This document shows, piece by piece, positions 1 through 11,400 of a stretch of 64,000 bases of DNA. Source of the stretch: Ophiostoma sp. CBS 140.51 (lineage: Eukaryota; Ascomycota; Sordariomycetes; Ophiostomatales; Ophiostomataceae); assembly GCA_029298735.1 (NCBI GenBank), contig JANSLP010000029.1, positions 150,645 to 214,644 on the forward strand, written 5' to 3'. A program made the position numbers and the translations under genes. The notes beneath the pieces were generated by a model, which was given only the letters and a program-made list of their open reading frames with translations, was not told the DNA's origin and searched no databases. Numbering within the stretch: the first letter of the stretch is position 1; each line of letters starts with the position of its first letter.

Positions 1-492
1 TCCAGCGGCGGCAACGCCGACACCGTCAAGATGCCCATCAACGAGCCGGCCGCCGGCAAGAAGCGCTCCCAGATTGAGGAGTACATTGTCTTCAACAGCG
101 GCGCGGGCATCCAGCACATTGCCCTGCGCACACCAGACATTATCCAGGCTGTGTCCAGTCTACGCGCCCGCGGCGTGCAGTTTATCGATGTGCCGCCGAC
201 CTACTACGAGGCTCTGCGCGAGCGGCTGGCCGCCAGCGCCAACGGCACGGGTGCCAAGCTGGAGTGGCACATTAGCGAAGAGCAGCTGGCCATTGTGCAG
301 CAGCTCAACATCCTGATTGACTACGACGAGGGCGGCTACCTGCTGCAGCTCTTCACGAAGCCTTTGATGGACCGCCCGACTGTCTTTATCGAGATTATCG
401 AGCGCAACAACTTTGAGGGTTTCGGTGCCGGCAACTTCAAGAGTCTTTTCGAGGCTATTGAGCGCGAGCAGGCCGAACGTGGTAATCTGTAG
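1..492 (+). CDS. hpd: 4-hydroxyphenylpyruvate dioxygenase, C-terminal part
   Basis: This is the 3' end of a gene entering from the left edge; the frame is open from base 1 and stops at TAG 490-492. HPPD is the Fe(II) enzyme that converts 4-hydroxyphenylpyruvate to homogentisate in tyrosine catabolism. The visible ~163 residues are the C-terminal catalytic vicinal-oxygen-chelate half. They include the metal-site histidine context GIQHIALRT, the core QLFTKPLMDRPTVFIEIIER with the metal-ligand glutamate, and the terminal helix after FGAGNFKSLFEAIEREQ. These match the family closely over the whole visible length. No intron is seen in this part. The N-terminal half, promoter and start lie outside the window. 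The downstream neighbour is convergent. Confidence 0.95.
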   Translation, partial: SSGGNADTVKMPINEPAAGKKRSQIEEYIVFNSGAGIQHIALRTPDIIQAVSSLRARGVQFIDVPPTYYEALRERLAASANGTGAKLEWHISEEQLAIVQQLNILIDYDEGGYLLQLFTKPLMDRPTVFIEIIERNNFEGFGAGNFKSLFEAIEREQAERGNL

Positions 493-1006
493 GGGGTGGG
501 TGTGGACGGACGTTTAAAAGAGCACACAAATTGCTACCTGCGACGATTATGAGACCTTTCTTTTTTTGTTCTTTTTCGGTTGCAAATAGTTCGCTCGATC
601 TTTCAAAAAATTATATACTGTCCGAAAACAACAAAATCACATCAAATAAAATAAAATATCTGACAAAACATAGAAGGCTCACAATAAAAGGTTGTCTTTT
701 AATTGTTATGATTTTAATTTTTATAACAAGTTATGATGTATCCTCAATTGTGCTAACCGACATGTTAAAAAAACCTAACTTTGTTAACACAGCTACAGAT
801 TCAACACAAAAATAATAATAAAAAAACCACAAATTCTCTCGAAGTTGTGTCGTCAATGTATTTTGTATATGATGCTTCTGTCAACGTAAAATACACCCAT
901 TATAATGCCGTTTTCTACAATGCTAGCCCAACTAAATAGAGTAAACTGTTTTGTCTCTTTTACTCTCTCCCACTGCCGTCCTTCTCGTCTACCCAGCCTC
1001 CTTTTT
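493..1006. other. AT-rich convergent intergenic region
   Basis: This 0.5 kb lies between the HPPD stop and the stop of the ankyrin/DIL gene on the other strand. It is much more AT-rich than the coding sequence on both sides, with several A-runs and AATAAT/AATAAA-like stretches suitable for 3'-end formation of both transcripts. I see no gene in it; the one open frame has AT-driven composition and no recognisable domain. Confidence 0.6.
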
Positions 1007-3825
1007 CTACACCTCCTCATTCTCCCAATCCTTCTCGCCAAACATGGGCCGCCGGTTGCCGTTGTTGGCATTGGACGTCTCTAACTTGGCCAAGAACTCT
1101 GGCGGCAGCGTCGGGATGTACTTGTGCTCGCGCTCGCGGTTCATGCCACCGAAACCGGCACCGTACGATACGAGCATGTCAGTCGCTGAGGGCAGTGTAA
1201 AAGGCAGCATCAGCGCTGGGTCGAGCAGCAGGTGCTTGGGCGCATCATCTTCCTCATCCTCGTCGCCATCGTCCAAGAGATTCTTGCCCGGGGTGGTCGT
1301 TGGTGTCAGGCTACCACCGCCGCCATTCTTGTTCTTGGCCGGTGTAGAGGGCGCGTCCTTGGCGGCCTGTGCTGCTGCCTCGGCTGCCTGAGCTTCGTTC
1401 AGCTTGACGGCAGCCGAGCCGGCGAAATCGGCGAGAGCGGGCGGTGCACCGTAGGCAGTAGCTGCAGCGGACGCAACGGCTTTCACGACAAAGGCGGGCG
1501 CTTGGGGTGCAGGTGCCGCGGCAGGCTTTGATAGCTTCTTGCTGGTGTTCTTTACTGGCGGCGTTGGCGACATGGTCTTGCGCCGGTTTTCGCGCCGTAG
1601 CTGTGCCTCCCGCTGGATTGCCACCAAATACTTCATGGCGCTCTTGGTCAGGCCCTTTTCGCCCACTTCGGGCCGGTAGTGCTCGGCCGCGTGGATCAGC
1701 TGCTGCGGGCTCAGCGACTTGAGCTGCTGCAGCGTGCCAACGAGCGCCTCGAGATCGTCGGCACCCAGCGATGAGAAGCACTGCAGCCATTGTAGCAGCT
1801 GGATGACAGGCTCCAGGTGGCGCCGCGCAGCCTCCATGGTGGGCTCGCCTGATGACCGCATCTCGCCGTGCTCGTAGTGTTCGGGCATGCGGTTGTTCGT
1901 GCGTGCCCAATCTTCGAGGATGGACACGTTCATGCGGATCTGCATGGCCTTGGTGCGGGCCAGGTACTTGCGGTTGGACATGATGCGGTTGAAGAGCTCG
2001 GCGCTGAGCCAGTACAACAGCTGGGAGATGATTTGTGCGGTGATAACCGAGTGGACGTCGTACAGGTCGAGCACAAACAGTGTCGACGACAGCAGCGAGG
2101 TGACGTTGCGCGGTGCGGGCTTGGCGCGCTGTTTGGGCGAGGGTGGCCGCATTCGCCGCTCGAGTGGCTCCTCCTTGACCTCCTTTTTGCGCTTGAAGAT
2201 CTTCCACTCGTTCTGGAAGGTAATGTCCTCGAAGCCCGGGATAATCTCGTGGTCCAGCATGGCTGCATCGAGCACCTTGTCGAGTCGGCGCTCGGCGTCA
2301 CGCACAATCAGGATGAAGATCTCGTTAATAAGCTCAGCCAGTTGCGCCTGGAACTCGGTCGTCGCCTCGACGAGTCCTGCGTCCTTCTTCAGGTAGTGAA
2401 GGAGCAGCGTGGCGTTGGAGATCCAAAACGCCAGGATCGTCATGTCCCACTGGTGTTGCTCGACGACATCATTGATCTTGTCCATGGCCGTAATCAGCAG
2501 CTTCGCTAACAAGTCTTGGCTGGCGTGGTAGTGTGCATAGCGGGCGCTCAAGAAAATGACGTTGGCGGGCACGGGTTTTTGTGTTGGTGAACGCTGCGGC
2601 TGCATGTTGGTAATGACAATGTCGAGTATGCGGTCGAGGTCGGCCTCCTGGAAGACAAACATTTGGTCATGCAAGCAGCGAGACCAGTCGAACTCTTGCT
2701 GCTCTTCCTCGAACTCGTCCACTGGCTGCTGTTTTGTTAATAGGGAGTTCAGAGTAAAAAAATAATGTGCGCACTTGAATACTTACTTCTGGCTGGTCGT
2801 CGATCCCGACGTTACCGAGGTCCACCTCCAGATCGCGGGCGCTCTCCATCATCATTCGTCGCCGCATCTCGTTCTCGGCCATCTCCTCCTCGAACCGGTC
2901 CTGCGAAAAGCCTGGGTTGTAGAAATCGTCCGTCACGCCTGCACTGCCAATGTTATAGCCGCTGTCATGCAGGTAAAAGGACATTTCGCTGTCTGGGGGC
3001 ACAAAATCGAACGCTGTGCGGCCGCTCGATGTCTTGGTGTCCGTGGCCGCACCGCTATCGAGCAGCAGCTTGGCAATGTTCTTGTGCCGGTTCGTCATGG
3101 CCCACATCAGCGCGCTCCAGTGGTTGCGGTCCTGCCGGTCGACGTCGGCGCCCGCGGCAATCAGCGCCTCGACAACGCCCTCGTGGCCGAAACAGCTGGC
3201 GTATATTAAGGGCGGCGTGCCGTCCTCGTCGGGCACGTTGAGGTCAATGTATGGCCGTGCCTTGCCCTCCAAGATCTTGCGGACCTGCGCGACGTTGCCG
3301 TTGCTGGCGGCCATGTTAAAGACGCGCTGCAAGGTTGCCCGCTTCTCGTCGTCGGACAGTTCTTCGTTGGACGCCACGGTATCCTCGTCCTCGGCCATGG
3401 CGGCTGCATTGCTCGAAAGTGCCGCCTGTGCCGCTAGCATTTCCATGAGCCGTGTGTCGCTGTCAGTGACGGGGCCCTTGGTCAGGTCCTCGCTGTAGTT
3501 GGGGTCGTTGAGGGTGAGCTCGCCGAAGCCGAGCGGTTTCGCAAGCATGGGGGAGGTCAAGAACTGTGATGATCCTGGGCGTGTCAGTATCAAGATCACG
3601 CACGCAAACATAAAAGCATTCTGGCACAGCAGACTCACCCTGCCATCCATCATAAAGTTCTGTCTCGGGCACGAGGTCTGTCGGTCGTCGCCGGTCGTCA
3701 AGCGATTTGGGAAGATCTAATGGCAGCGCGCGCGGCTTCTTGCCGCCGTTGTCAATGTCCTCGTCGCCCGACGACGCGAAGCCGCCGCCGCCGAAGGCGT
3801 CGTTCTCCACATCGTCTGCATCCAT
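1007..3825 (-). CDS. Ankyrin-repeat and DIL (dilute) domain protein
   Basis: Three exons on the minus strand (3825-3639, 3574-2787, 2728-1007) encode ~898 aa. Intron 1 has donor GTGAGT and joins the frame as G|GA; intron 2 has donor GTAAGT. The N-terminus is acidic and disordered. Ankyrin repeats lie around residues 150-255 (for example DEDGTPPLIYASCFGHEGVV, then a second repeat with ALMWAMTNRHKNIAKLLL). From about residue 290 to 640 there is a helical DIL-type region with the typical HYHASQDLL, LLLHYLKKD and LLYWLSAELFNRIM segments. The C-terminus is Ala/Pro/Lys-rich. DIL domains form the cargo-binding globular tail of class V myosins; fungi also carry myosin-less ankyrin+DIL proteins of unknown role, and this fits that family. 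The start ATG at 3825 is the first in frame. Intron 2 has a CAGCAG tandem acceptor, so the mRNA may vary by one codon. Confidence 0.85.
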
Positions 3826-4899
3826 CGTGGCTGAGTCTACCAGGCCGGGATAGCTGCCGTCGAGGCTGATTCAATAAGAAAACTCCCTCAGGAGTCTGGC
3901 GGTGATCGAAGGACGCGGGGGGAGGAGGCCGCTGTCCACACCACCCCAGGGGTCAAGTCGTGCGTTGAAGAGGGGGGCAGTAGGTCGTGTGCTGAGCTTG
4001 TCTCTCGAATTCGCAAAAGGGGGGGGTTTGTCGCTGCGTTGTCCCTCAGCGCATCATCTGCGTTTGGGTAGCTTTGTTGAGTTGAGTTATCAAAAGATTT
4101 GACAGAAGGAGGTTCGACGTCGCGGAATGGTCGGTCGCACTTGCTTGCCTTACTGTTGGTGACGCCTCTTGCTGTATGCACCTCAGGCGGCGGTGGTGGT
4201 GCTCTTGCCTTGCCCTTGCTCGTTGTGTGGCGCGGGGCAATCGACTAATGGGCGGCGCCCGCAGCAAGGGAAAGTGGGCGGACTTTTCGCGGTCGTCGGT
4301 ATTCCGGGACGTGGTTCTTTCCTTTTTTCTTTGGAATCGGCGGAAAAGGAGCAGAAATGTCAAGACAAGAAGAAAAGGAGAGACGCAGTTTACTCGAAGA
4401 AGCACCAGTTCGCTTTCGTCTATTCAACAATCTACCGATAGGTGCCCGACAAGGGACAATGCTCCATGTTGGGAAATTAGGCTGGCACGTAGCTAGTTAC
4501 TGTGGACATCTAGGCCTCCATATTGCGGTAGCTTGGTATGCTATGGAATTATATAATCCGCGTGACGTGTCACATGACGTGACTGACATATTTGTTTCCA
4601 ACAGACCTCAGCAGATTTCATGGCTATTGGTTTTGATAATCATGTATTGAAAATTGTAAAAGTACATTGCATCGTATGTAGGTATCCCGCGGTTGATTTC
4701 AAAGAGCTGTGTTGGTTTACTGTGGTAATTTTGTGGACTTGCATCATCTCGTCGTCATGTCATAGTCTGTTTCACCTTTGCTTTCTTTTTGTTTCTATTT
4801 TGATTTTATTTTTAGGTTTCTGTGTTTTTCGGTCATAAGAGTTCATTTTTTAATCCAAATATAAAGCTAGATTAATGTTTATGCGTCACCTGATCTCCC
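3826..4899. other. Intergenic region between two minus-strand genes
   Basis: This ~1.07 kb holds the promoter/5' leader of the ankyrin/DIL gene (right of 3826) and the AT-rich 3' flank of allantoicase (left of 4900). Only short overlapping frames without domains are present. I see no gene or RNA in it. Confidence 0.6.
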
Positions 4900-6151
4900 T
4901 TAGATGGCTCTGGTGCCGAACACGCGGATGCGCTTGACACCGCCGTCGGGGATCATGACCAGCTTCACGTGCGTGGCCACCTGGCCAGCGGGCAGCTCCG
5001 ACGTAAACTCGTGCTCCTGGTCGGGGCCGCACTTGGACGGCGAGACAGCGTCGACCCACGAAGCGTCGTCGTGGGCAGGCTCACTGCCAGCAGGGCCCTT
5101 CCACTGCAGCGCCTCGACCTTGACCTTTTGCGGGAAGTTGCCACGGAAGTAGGCCGTGTCAACGATAAAGCGCTGGATATTGCAGGCGGCGCCCAGGCGG
5201 ATAATGGCCCAGTCGACGTGGCCCTTGGTGCGCGAACGGGACGTCTCCCAGCCGTCACCCATGTCCTTGCCGCGGCCGGGCAGCAGCAGGTTGTCCTTGG
5301 TGCCAAAGTGCTGGTCGCTGCAGGCGACGGCGACACCGCCGTTCTGGGCAGCGGCAAGGTCAAAGACGGCGCTGGCGTCGGCAGGGAAGACGGGCACGGC
5401 GTGGCCGAACAGACGGAAACGCGCAATACCGCCGTCGGGGTACATGTTGAGGCGCACGTGCGTGTAGGCCTTGGTGGTCTCCGAGGCCAGCTTCCAGCCG
5501 TGGCGCTGCGAAGGGCCGCAGGGCTGCACGCCCAGGATAGTCTCCCAGCCGCCGCGGCTGCCGCCCCACGAGACGACGTCGGCGTCGTTGTCGCTGAAGC
5601 AGCCCTCGACGGAAATGGCGGGGGCCTCGTTGCCGCTGAAGAAGGCCGTGTCAATCTCAACACCAGTCACCGTGCCTGAGGCGACGCCCAGGCGGATAAT
5701 GACCCAATCAAAGGGCTCCGGGTTGTGGCGGCGCGTTTCCCAGCCGTCGTACCAGGCACCGCTGAAGACCATCTTGCCAGCCTCACGGATGGGCGGCGTG
5801 GGCGTCAGCAGGTTGGCGGCATCGGCAAACCATTGGTTGGAGAAGGCGAGGACCTTGCCCTCAAGGCCAGCGGAGACGAGATCTGTGACGGGGCGGTCAG
5901 CTGCTGAGCGATTTGATGCATGTCTAGGTTATGTAGGCGAATCTAGGTGGAATCTGGGCAGATCTAGGCGAATCTGGGCAAACGCAGACTGAGAAGAGAC
6001 AACGTGGGGGGCACCGTGCAGATGCGCACTGGCCAGCGCAATTGATACCTCACATACCGATGCTGTTGGAGCGGAACGTCGAGTCGATGTCGGCGGCGGC
6101 AATCTGCGTCGCCTTGACGTCCTCCAGGGAATACTCGGCCGGCTCCGACAT
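4900..6151 (-). CDS. alc: Allantoicase
   Basis: Two exons on the minus strand (6151-6058 and 5900-4900) encode ~364 aa, the usual size of fungal allantoicases. The enzyme (EC 3.5.3.4) hydrolyses allantoate to ureidoglycolate and urea in purine catabolism. Two tandem allantoicase repeats of jelly-roll type are clear. Repeat 1 contains GAWYDGWETRRHN, FDWVIIRLGVASG and VEIDTAFFSGN; repeat 2 contains GDGWETSRSR, VDWAIIRLGAAC and VDTAYFRGNFPQ. Each ends with a YPDGGI/IPDGGV motif followed by R-FG. The N-terminus spliced from exon 1 (MSEPAEYSLEDVKATQIA...) continues into TDLVSAGLEGKVLAFSNQWF, as in homologues. The 157-nt intron ends at a CAGCAG tandem acceptor. A UaY-like TCGG-N6-CCGA site and HGATAR motifs lie upstream, fitting induction by purines and nitrogen limitation. 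Confidence 0.95.
5941..5981. repeat. Short tandem duplication inside the allantoicase intron
   Basis: Two near-identical ~20-nt units lie end to end (5941-5961 and 5962-5981), each with the core ATCTAGG...AATCTGGGCA. A weaker third copy lies just to the left, near 5921-5940. The repeat lies within the single intron of allantoicase and explains why this intron (157 nt) is longer than the others of its kind here. Confidence 0.7.
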
Positions 6152-7668
6152 TTTTGATGTGTGTATGGTGGGTATATGGGTATATAAGAGTGAATGGTTT
6201 CCCTTTCTTTTGATTTTGGGTTATGAGTATGAGTTATATCCAAAAGTATGTCTGACGCAAATATCTCAACGGCTTTCTGAAAATGAAGAAATGGGTGAGG
6301 GTTAAAGTATATAACCAAAAAAGGATTCAAGAATGCGAAAAGGGAAGAAATTGGTTGCTTGTGATAGTCTCCACAAAGCTTCTTGGCCCGATGGAGAGGT
6401 GTTAGGTAAAACGAAAAAAACGCCGGTTTTGCCACGGACACTTTGTATCTTTGTATCTCGACTTTGACTGACCAGAATGGAACTATAACTCACGACAGCG
6501 GGCTATAAAGACAGCCCAACAAAATGCTGGCAACGGCGTTTGTTTTGAATCTCGTTTTCGACACTCTGAATGGCTTTCTCAGGATCACGACTTTGCTCGA
6601 AAAGTCAAACCTTTCAACAACGCAATCGCGTCTCGAGGCAGGCGAGACGTGGAGATATCGAGGGTCCGGCCGGCCGCGGTCGGGCCCCAAGCTTCTGCTA
6701 TCGGACTAAGCCGATACCGCCCTCTTCAAACGGCGATAAAGCGACAAGGCGCAAAAAGGGGACATTTTAGTGGGTTGGACAGCGTTGTGTCTGAGGGGAT
6801 GAATGCTGCGTAGAAATTCTCCCGCTACGCGCCAATCACTTTTTGGTGATAGCCCACCAACGAAAATACGTAATAGCGGGCTGGAACGCTCTTCCTGCTT
6901 TGCTGTTTGGACGAAACTTAGGACTAAAATGGATATGGGACGGCAGTTCCCAATTGGACAGGCAGGTACGCATTGAACGAGTCAAAAAACGAAGGCGCAT
7001 TTGACGTTCTTGCCTATTGCATCCTTACCAACATCTTCTTGTTAGAAATTGCCCGAAGCGGAAAGAGAGGCCGTTGACCGTTGACCACAACACGGTTGGC
7101 TCGCCGCGGGCAAGAACGGCCGAGCAAACCTACGTAATCAACAGTCGGCACACAATGCGGTGCACAACACAATGCGGGGAGATGGCGGGCCAGGGCCTTG
7201 TTGGAAGGTGTTGCAACCCCCACTAGGCCAATCAGCCCCTGCTCGTTAGCAAGCACGTAACGCTGGATCACAGTACAATTTACTTTTACCACCAAGCTTG
7301 TCCCCCCCTTTCAATCAGCATCGCCATCGACCCTCTTCGTGGCGCAATCAACGGCGATACGGTCCCCTCATTCACCATCTTTCATCCCTTTATCTTTGCG
7401 ATACTATCTTGCCGACATTCGACCTCTTTCTTCCCCAGACGTTCGCCAAGACATCAACTGTCAAGCTTTGATCGGAAACATCCGACGACGATAGCTGTGA
7501 AACTTTTTGGCTTTTTGACAAGCTTCGGCCAAGCTCAAAAAAGAAGACTATCATACAGAGCTAGCATCGAATCGGAGCACTACTTCTTGTGGGGGCCCTT
7601 TTAATCGATTCGCAGAAAATCAACAATAATCGGGACAACATTTCAACGATTCAATCAACACAGGGCCA
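6152..7668. promoter_or_regulatory. Divergent promoter region of allantoicase and cytochrome b561 genes
   Basis: These 1.5 kb separate two divergent start codons. They hold a perfect TCGG-N6-CCGA palindrome (6701-6714). HGATAR/YTATCD motifs for GATA-type nitrogen regulators occur at 6362-6367 (TGATAG), 6734-6739 (CGATAA) and 6847-6852 (TGATAG) on the allantoicase side, and at 7390-7395, 7404-7409 and 7489-7494 nearer the b561 gene. CCAAT boxes occur near 6833 and 7229. No coding gene is recognisable inside. Confidence 0.6.
6699..6716. promoter_or_regulatory. UaY/PCO-1-like palindromic binding site
   Basis: TATCGG and CCGATA form perfect 6-bp inverted arms around ACTAAG. The core TCGG-N6-CCGA is exactly the published recognition sequence of the Aspergillus UaY Zn2Cys6 activator, the orthologue of Neurospora PCO-1, which switches on purine-catabolism genes when uric acid is present. 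It lies about 550 bp upstream of the allantoicase start codon. Seen: the palindrome and its position. Inferred: that it is functional here. Confidence 0.7.
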
Positions 7669-8496
7669 ATGGCATTCAACGCTGTATCGCCGGCCCAGGA
7701 GCCGATCCAGGTCAACGGTGACCGCGTCGACGAGTCGGCCCCATTGCTAGGAGAGCCGGGCGATGTTCTGCAGAAGCCAGGCGAGAGCATCTTTTCCAAC
7801 TTTTACAAAGGTGAGTCCACGCAAGCAGTATGCCTTTGTTGGTATCCTTCCACAGCCTAACATTCTTTAGGCACCGCATGGCTTGCCCAGGCCGGCGCTC
7901 TGCTGCTCGTCATCCTTGTCTGGGTCGGCGTGTTCCGGCATCCGCCTCTCCTCCCGCTCTTCTCGCCTCACCCGCTCCTCCAGTCATTTGGCGTCTTCGT
8001 TGTTATACAGGCCATCTTGGTCTTGCAGCCGACGGCCACGCCCGGTGACAAGGTCCGCGGCGCCCACGCCCATGCCGCGCTCCAGCTGCTCTCCTTCTTT
8101 ATCTTGATTGGCGGCGTCGCCATCATCGAGGCCAACAAGATCAAATCGCACGGCGTGCACTTCCACTCGACACATGGCTACCTGGGCGTGCTGACGGCCG
8201 TCGTGCTCGTGGCCCAGTACATCTTTGGTTTCGTGATGTGGTTGGCACCTGCCTTCATCTTTGGCAACGGGCCCGACCGTGTCGACAAGGCCAAGGCGCT
8301 GTGGAAGCAGCACCGGTGGTCTGGCTACGCCGTAGGCCTGCCGCTGCTGCTGACGACGGTGGCCACGGCTACGGCGACGGATTACAACGTCAACGTGCTG
8401 GATATCCGGCTGTGGGCCGTTCTGGTGGCCATTGGCTTGATTATTGTGGGTGTCTACCCGCGCATCCACATCCGCAAGCTTGGTCTACGTCAGTAG
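7669..8496 (+). CDS. Cytochrome b561-type transmembrane protein
   Basis: Two exons (7669-7810 and 7871-8496) encode ~255 aa. The intron has donor GTGAGT and acceptor TTTAG, joined as G|GC to give GTAWLAQ. After a ~47-residue soluble N-terminus there are six hydrophobic segments, the layout of the cytochrome b561/ferric reductase transmembrane domain. Candidate haem-ligand histidines lie in GAHAHAALQ, GVHFHSTHGYLG and KQHRWSGY. Such proteins carry two b haems and move electrons across a membrane, often from ascorbate or another cytosolic donor to iron or an oxidised acceptor. No DOMON domain is fused. The substrate and the membrane are not deducible. It is divergent from allantoicase and may share its control region. 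Confidence 0.85.
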
Positions 8497-11400
8497 GCGT
8501 ACAAGATGAGCAGCAGGAGGGATGAGAAAATAAAGTGCAGATATGGGAAGGAGAAACAGAGACACGTGGAGACGTGGAGACGAACGAAAGAGACGGAGAA
8601 TCTCTGCATGGGAGCTTCTGAAGGCGCGGAGCTTCAAGCTGCAAAAAACTGACATCTAAGCTGCTGTTGAAAACGGCTTATTGAATTTTGAGAATTTTTT
8701 TTTTTGCTATATCCTTCAACAAGATATGATAATTTTGCATATTGGGCAAATATACCACCGACAGATGTCGATTTTCCTTCTTCCAGCCTTGCCGAACTCA
8801 ACGTGCGTCGGATTCGCTGATCAGCAACGCCTTTTTATGCCGCTCTCCCGGCAAACCTGGGGATGTGACGCCGTTCGTTGGCAGGGATGGAGACGCTTGG
8901 TAGATCCGAAACGCCTGCGTCTGCTCAAGTTGCGTAAGTGCGCACCTGGTTGAAAGCTTCCTGGCTAGCTAAGAAGTGAATGGATTCCCAACTTTCCTAA
9001 ACGGACCATCAACAAAGACGACAAAGCTCGTTTTGTCGAAGCATTTGACAAGAACGACTCAGTCTAAACTTAAATTCAGCCTCCAGCCAATCGTCGGCGC
9101 CTCTGTCATCGTGTGGTCTGCCGTTGTGCTGTTGGCTGAAAATAAAGCGCCGTTGGAGTGGATTGGCTGTTGGTAATGGCTTTTTGGGGGTGTGCGTGAC
9201 AAAACAGGCGACGCAAGCGGCAAGCAGGGGACGCCCGCCGCTGATTGGCCAGCAAGGCACGCCACTTCCGCATTGGCTCCCGCCCCTACGTCATAATCCT
9301 CAATCTTGCTTTTTTCCCGTCGCCTTGGACAAGGTCGTATTTTTGTCCGCTTTTAATCCAACAACGCGATTGGAACTAAAACCGGCTCCCCTCGAAAGGA
9401 ACAACAACACATGCTTTCTCCTTAAGGACGATCGTGAGTTTGGGGAATTGAGGACACGTGCGGAAACCCACTGGCAATTCCTCTGAAGATTGAGAGAAAT
9501 CCTTTGGAATTTTGACACGAACGAGGCCGCCAGGCTTCCGTGTTTAAGAGGATCGCAAAAAGCGTAAAGATATGCATTTGGGATGTGCAGTTTTGTCTCG
9601 CGTGGCGCACATGTCTTCCTTTGTTGAACGCCAACGAGACGAGTAAGTAAACAAGAAAAACTGCAACGTCGCAGTAAGCAACGGACAGGCTTGAGACAGG
9701 GCCAGGTAGGACAGAGCAGAGTGCAACGGAAAAGGAGAGGGAACAATCGTGGAAATAAGAAAAGCAACGAGGGTAAATAAAGGCAGAAGAGGAAAATAAA
9801 TACAAGTAAATAAAGAGAAGACGGACCAGAAGGCAAAGCGGCCAGAATTCAATAAGCAGAGTCGCAATTGTCGGTCAGTCCCAGACAACGACAAAGCTAG
9901 AGAGACAGGACATGCATTGACCGTATCTTTTAGCCGGTGTAGTGTATTGGACGGCTTGTTGTCGTTACCTACATTCGACGTTTATTGACAGCAGAGCGAG
10001 ACAGATCGCGCTGGATTTGCCCATTATGGCTCTTGCGGTCTGGTTTTGCACGACGTCAAAACCGGGAAGGAGCCAGGCTGTACGGGAGACGGGCCAGAGA
10101 AGCAACCGCGCGCACTGACTCGTTTGCACGACACTGCTCAGTAAAGGGAAAGAGCATCCCACAGCCTGGCTCCGGTACTCAGCACAAGCAATAATAGAAG
10201 TGTCGTGAGAGGATCGTGATCCAGCCCCGTTTTGGCCTACCGGATGTTTCTTTTTTGCTCTGTCGTAAGATGGAAATCTCCGTGGGACGTCTGTCTCTGG
10301 TGGCGCTGCGATTCGAGAACCGTCAGAGCGTCCGGACGTTTTGCGCAGATGGTGCCCCCCATCGTTGCCACCGGCGCAATTCTAGCTTTTTTTTTTGATA
10401 GCAGAGCGCCCGCAAAAAGCAAATACTCAGGAAGGTGCGCTCCGCGCAAACTGGCGGCGAACCACAACGCCATCGTGACTTCCCTCTTTGCCATAGCGGC
10501 CGCCACAATTCGTTAATTTGCTCTCCCCCATCTGGCAGCATCTCCTGAGCCGTCACAGAGGGAAGGAGCACGAGCTCCGTTGCACGTCTGTAGCAAAGAT
10601 CCATCCGACGACACGACGTATGTTCCTTCCCGAGACAGACCAGACTGCCAGACTGCGAACTGCCAGAAGACACCAGACAGCCCCAATCGGGACAGGCTTC
10701 ACATCCAGGCCTTGCACGCCTCCACGCCTATTTGGTCAGCCCACTCAAAAACATGCGCTACGCTATTTTACCTGCGCGCGCGACCACCTGAGAAAAAAAT
10801 TGCAGCTGCCAAACCCCCAGCCCCCGGTTACGTCATAGGGCGCCGATCGCCAAGTTTTTTGCGGCCTTGTCCCCCCATGGGCCATTCTTCAATTTGCCTG
10901 CTTCGTCGCGCCCCCCCCCCCCGGCCCTACTCAGGGAAACAAGTCCAGGAAATACCTAAATCTTGGACAGAACGGCCCCGAAGCCCCCAATCCAGCTAAT
11001 TTTGCCCGTTGCTGTCATGCACTCCGCGGTTTCTCTCATGTCCTCATCCTCACTGTGCTCACACGCGCCTTCTCTCTCAAGCTTCTTGTCCCCAGGCTTG
11101 TCTTGTCGTCCGGGCTCCTTCCACATCCTCTTCTCCCCCACTCCCTTGCCCACCGCACTTTCCCCTTCAGACCACCCGATCTGTGTCTCCCTTGCCCTAT
11201 TCTTGCCCTGTATCACTGCTACTGTGGACAGATCTTAAAATACTCAAGTACTCCATACACTGACAGACTGGACAGTGTCGGTTGCTCTTTCTACACTGGT
11301 AGCCTTCTTTAGCTTGAGGGCCTGCAGTAGTTTCGCCCAGCCAGCACGCCAAACAGGACCTGGACCTGGCCGTTCTATTAGCTCCTTCCCCCCAGCCAAC

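Noticed and set aside
531..815. 94-codon frame after HPPD
   Set aside because: AT-driven composition, no domain, and lies in the 3' flank between convergent genes.
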